From contig CAJNDS010001668.1 of assembly GCA_905221605.1 (NCBI GenBank), forward strand, positions 718,276 through 729,775: 11,500 nucleotides of DNA, read 5' to 3'. Source of the DNA: Symbiodinium natans. Lineage: Eukaryota; Sar; Dinophyceae; Suessiales; Symbiodiniaceae. Below, piece after piece: positions 11,118-11,500 of the stretch; within the stretch, counting starts at the first letter, position 1; the number at the start of each line of letters is the position of its first letter. The notes beneath the pieces were generated by a model. It was not told where the DNA came from. It made no database searches and saw nothing but the letters and a program-made list of their open reading frames with translations. The translations under genes and the position numbers were made by a program.

Positions 11118-11229
11118 TAGTTGCTTAAGAATCCCCCCCCCCCCAAAAAAAAAGCACCAAATAGTCTTCCTTATAAGGGCAATATGGGGATCATCACTTC
11201 TTTATGCTTTTGGGGTTCTTAAGCAACTA
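11118..11229. mobile_element. Family B foldback copy 3, best-preserved ends
   Basis: The left end TAGTTGCTTAAGAATCCCC and right end GGGGTTCTTAAGCAACTA are inverted complements with one mismatch. The interior includes a 12-base C tract, an A tract and cttccttataagg, and matches the reverse complement of 5768-5847 (atcccc, atgcttttggggttctt). Confidence 0.8.
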
Positions 11230-11292
11230 GATGATATAGGGTATTCATATATATATATATATACCCTTTGAGAGATTATATAGGGTAGCCAG

Positions 11293-11333
11293 AGGTCAAG
11301 TTTGAGTGTGGCGTGGCCGCATTGCCGAGGCAG
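11293..11333 (+). CDS. Possible exon, VKFECGVAALPRQ
   Basis: Follows agggtagccag and ends CCGAGGCAG before GTAGCG, a good donor. One frame reads VKFECGVAALPRQ, another SSLSVAWPHCRG. Phase relative to 10782-10831 is undetermined. Short, so weak. Confidence 0.25.
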
Positions 11334-11383
11334 GTAGCGCAACACCGACGTTGCGCATGCCTCTTGTCTGGAAGCGGGGAGTG

Positions 11384-11415
11384 CTTAGGGTTTAGGGTTT
11401 AGGGTTTAGGGTTTA
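11384..11415 (+). repeat. TTTAGGG block near window end
   Basis: Four perfect units after gagtgc. The remaining sequence to 11500 is unassigned, with a possible acceptor tract (tttacctttgttag) at its end. Confidence 0.9.
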
Positions 11416-11500
11416 CCAAGAGCGGCTTTGCCCTTTTAGCCTTCAGCCATTCTACCCAGTTACCCTTTTACCTTTGTTAGCAAAAAACACCTTCGTGTTG

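Noticed and set aside
1-11500. True chromosome end (telomere)
   Set aside because: Blocks are short, lie in both orientations and are separated by unique sequence including exons, so they are interstitial.
1-11500. Trans-splice leader relics, tRNA, rRNA, CRISPR
   Set aside because: Looked for by eye; nothing matching was found. The regular heptamer arrays lack the repeat-spacer structure of CRISPR.

Overview
This is eukaryotic nuclear DNA. It is dominated by interstitial blocks of the heptamer TTTAGGG / CCCTAAA, the telomere repeat of plants and of several algal and alveolate lineages. There are no operons, Shine-Dalgarno sites, rRNA, tRNA or CRISPR arrays, and no open reading frame looks like a complete gene. 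The lineage cannot be fixed from this window; an alga or photosynthetic alveolate fits the repeat type and the short exons in long repeat-filled introns, but that is inference.

Main gene (+ strand, about 426 to 8547, 5' end upstream of the window). Reading all three frames for short coding-like stretches bounded by pyrimidine tract plus AG and by GT gives a chain of small exons: 426-453, 550-625, 1030-1108, 1271-1377, 2995-3067, 4346-4372, 5952-6050, 6248-6305, 6609-6688, 7386-7465, 7821-7928, then a less certain 8084-8150 and the pair 8247-8330 and 8440-8547 (TAA stop). All ten junctions from 426 through 7928 use GT-AG and agree in reading phase, and so does the last junction; the junctions on both sides of 8084-8150 do not resolve. 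The protein is unrecognised: an N-terminal coiled coil, a second charged helical region, a CxxC-containing stretch, a basic linker, a Trp/Leu-rich part and an acidic C-terminal tail.

Every inferred intron contains TTTAGGG/CCCTAAA blocks in either orientation, and no exon does. Several introns also hold foldback (MITE-like) elements: family A (about 4013-4312, 4702-4971, 5257-5350, 7086-7183), family B (5768-5862, 5870-5953, 11118-11229) and a 132-bp element with 5-bp target duplications (2807-2938). Two telomeric blocks have 12- to 13-bp direct duplications at their edges, as if telomeric DNA had been inserted at a staggered break. One of these duplications copies an intron's 3' splice site.

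8548-9900 is intergenic or unassigned: a TA/TATATG/TATATAATG microsatellite, a dispersed repeat copy, a GA/GAA polypurine tract and a long degenerate-to-perfect CCCTAAA array. 9900-11500 has a few exon-like islands (9909-10000, 10274-10384, 10782-10831, 11293-11333) between telomeric blocks. They may belong to a second + strand gene, at low confidence.
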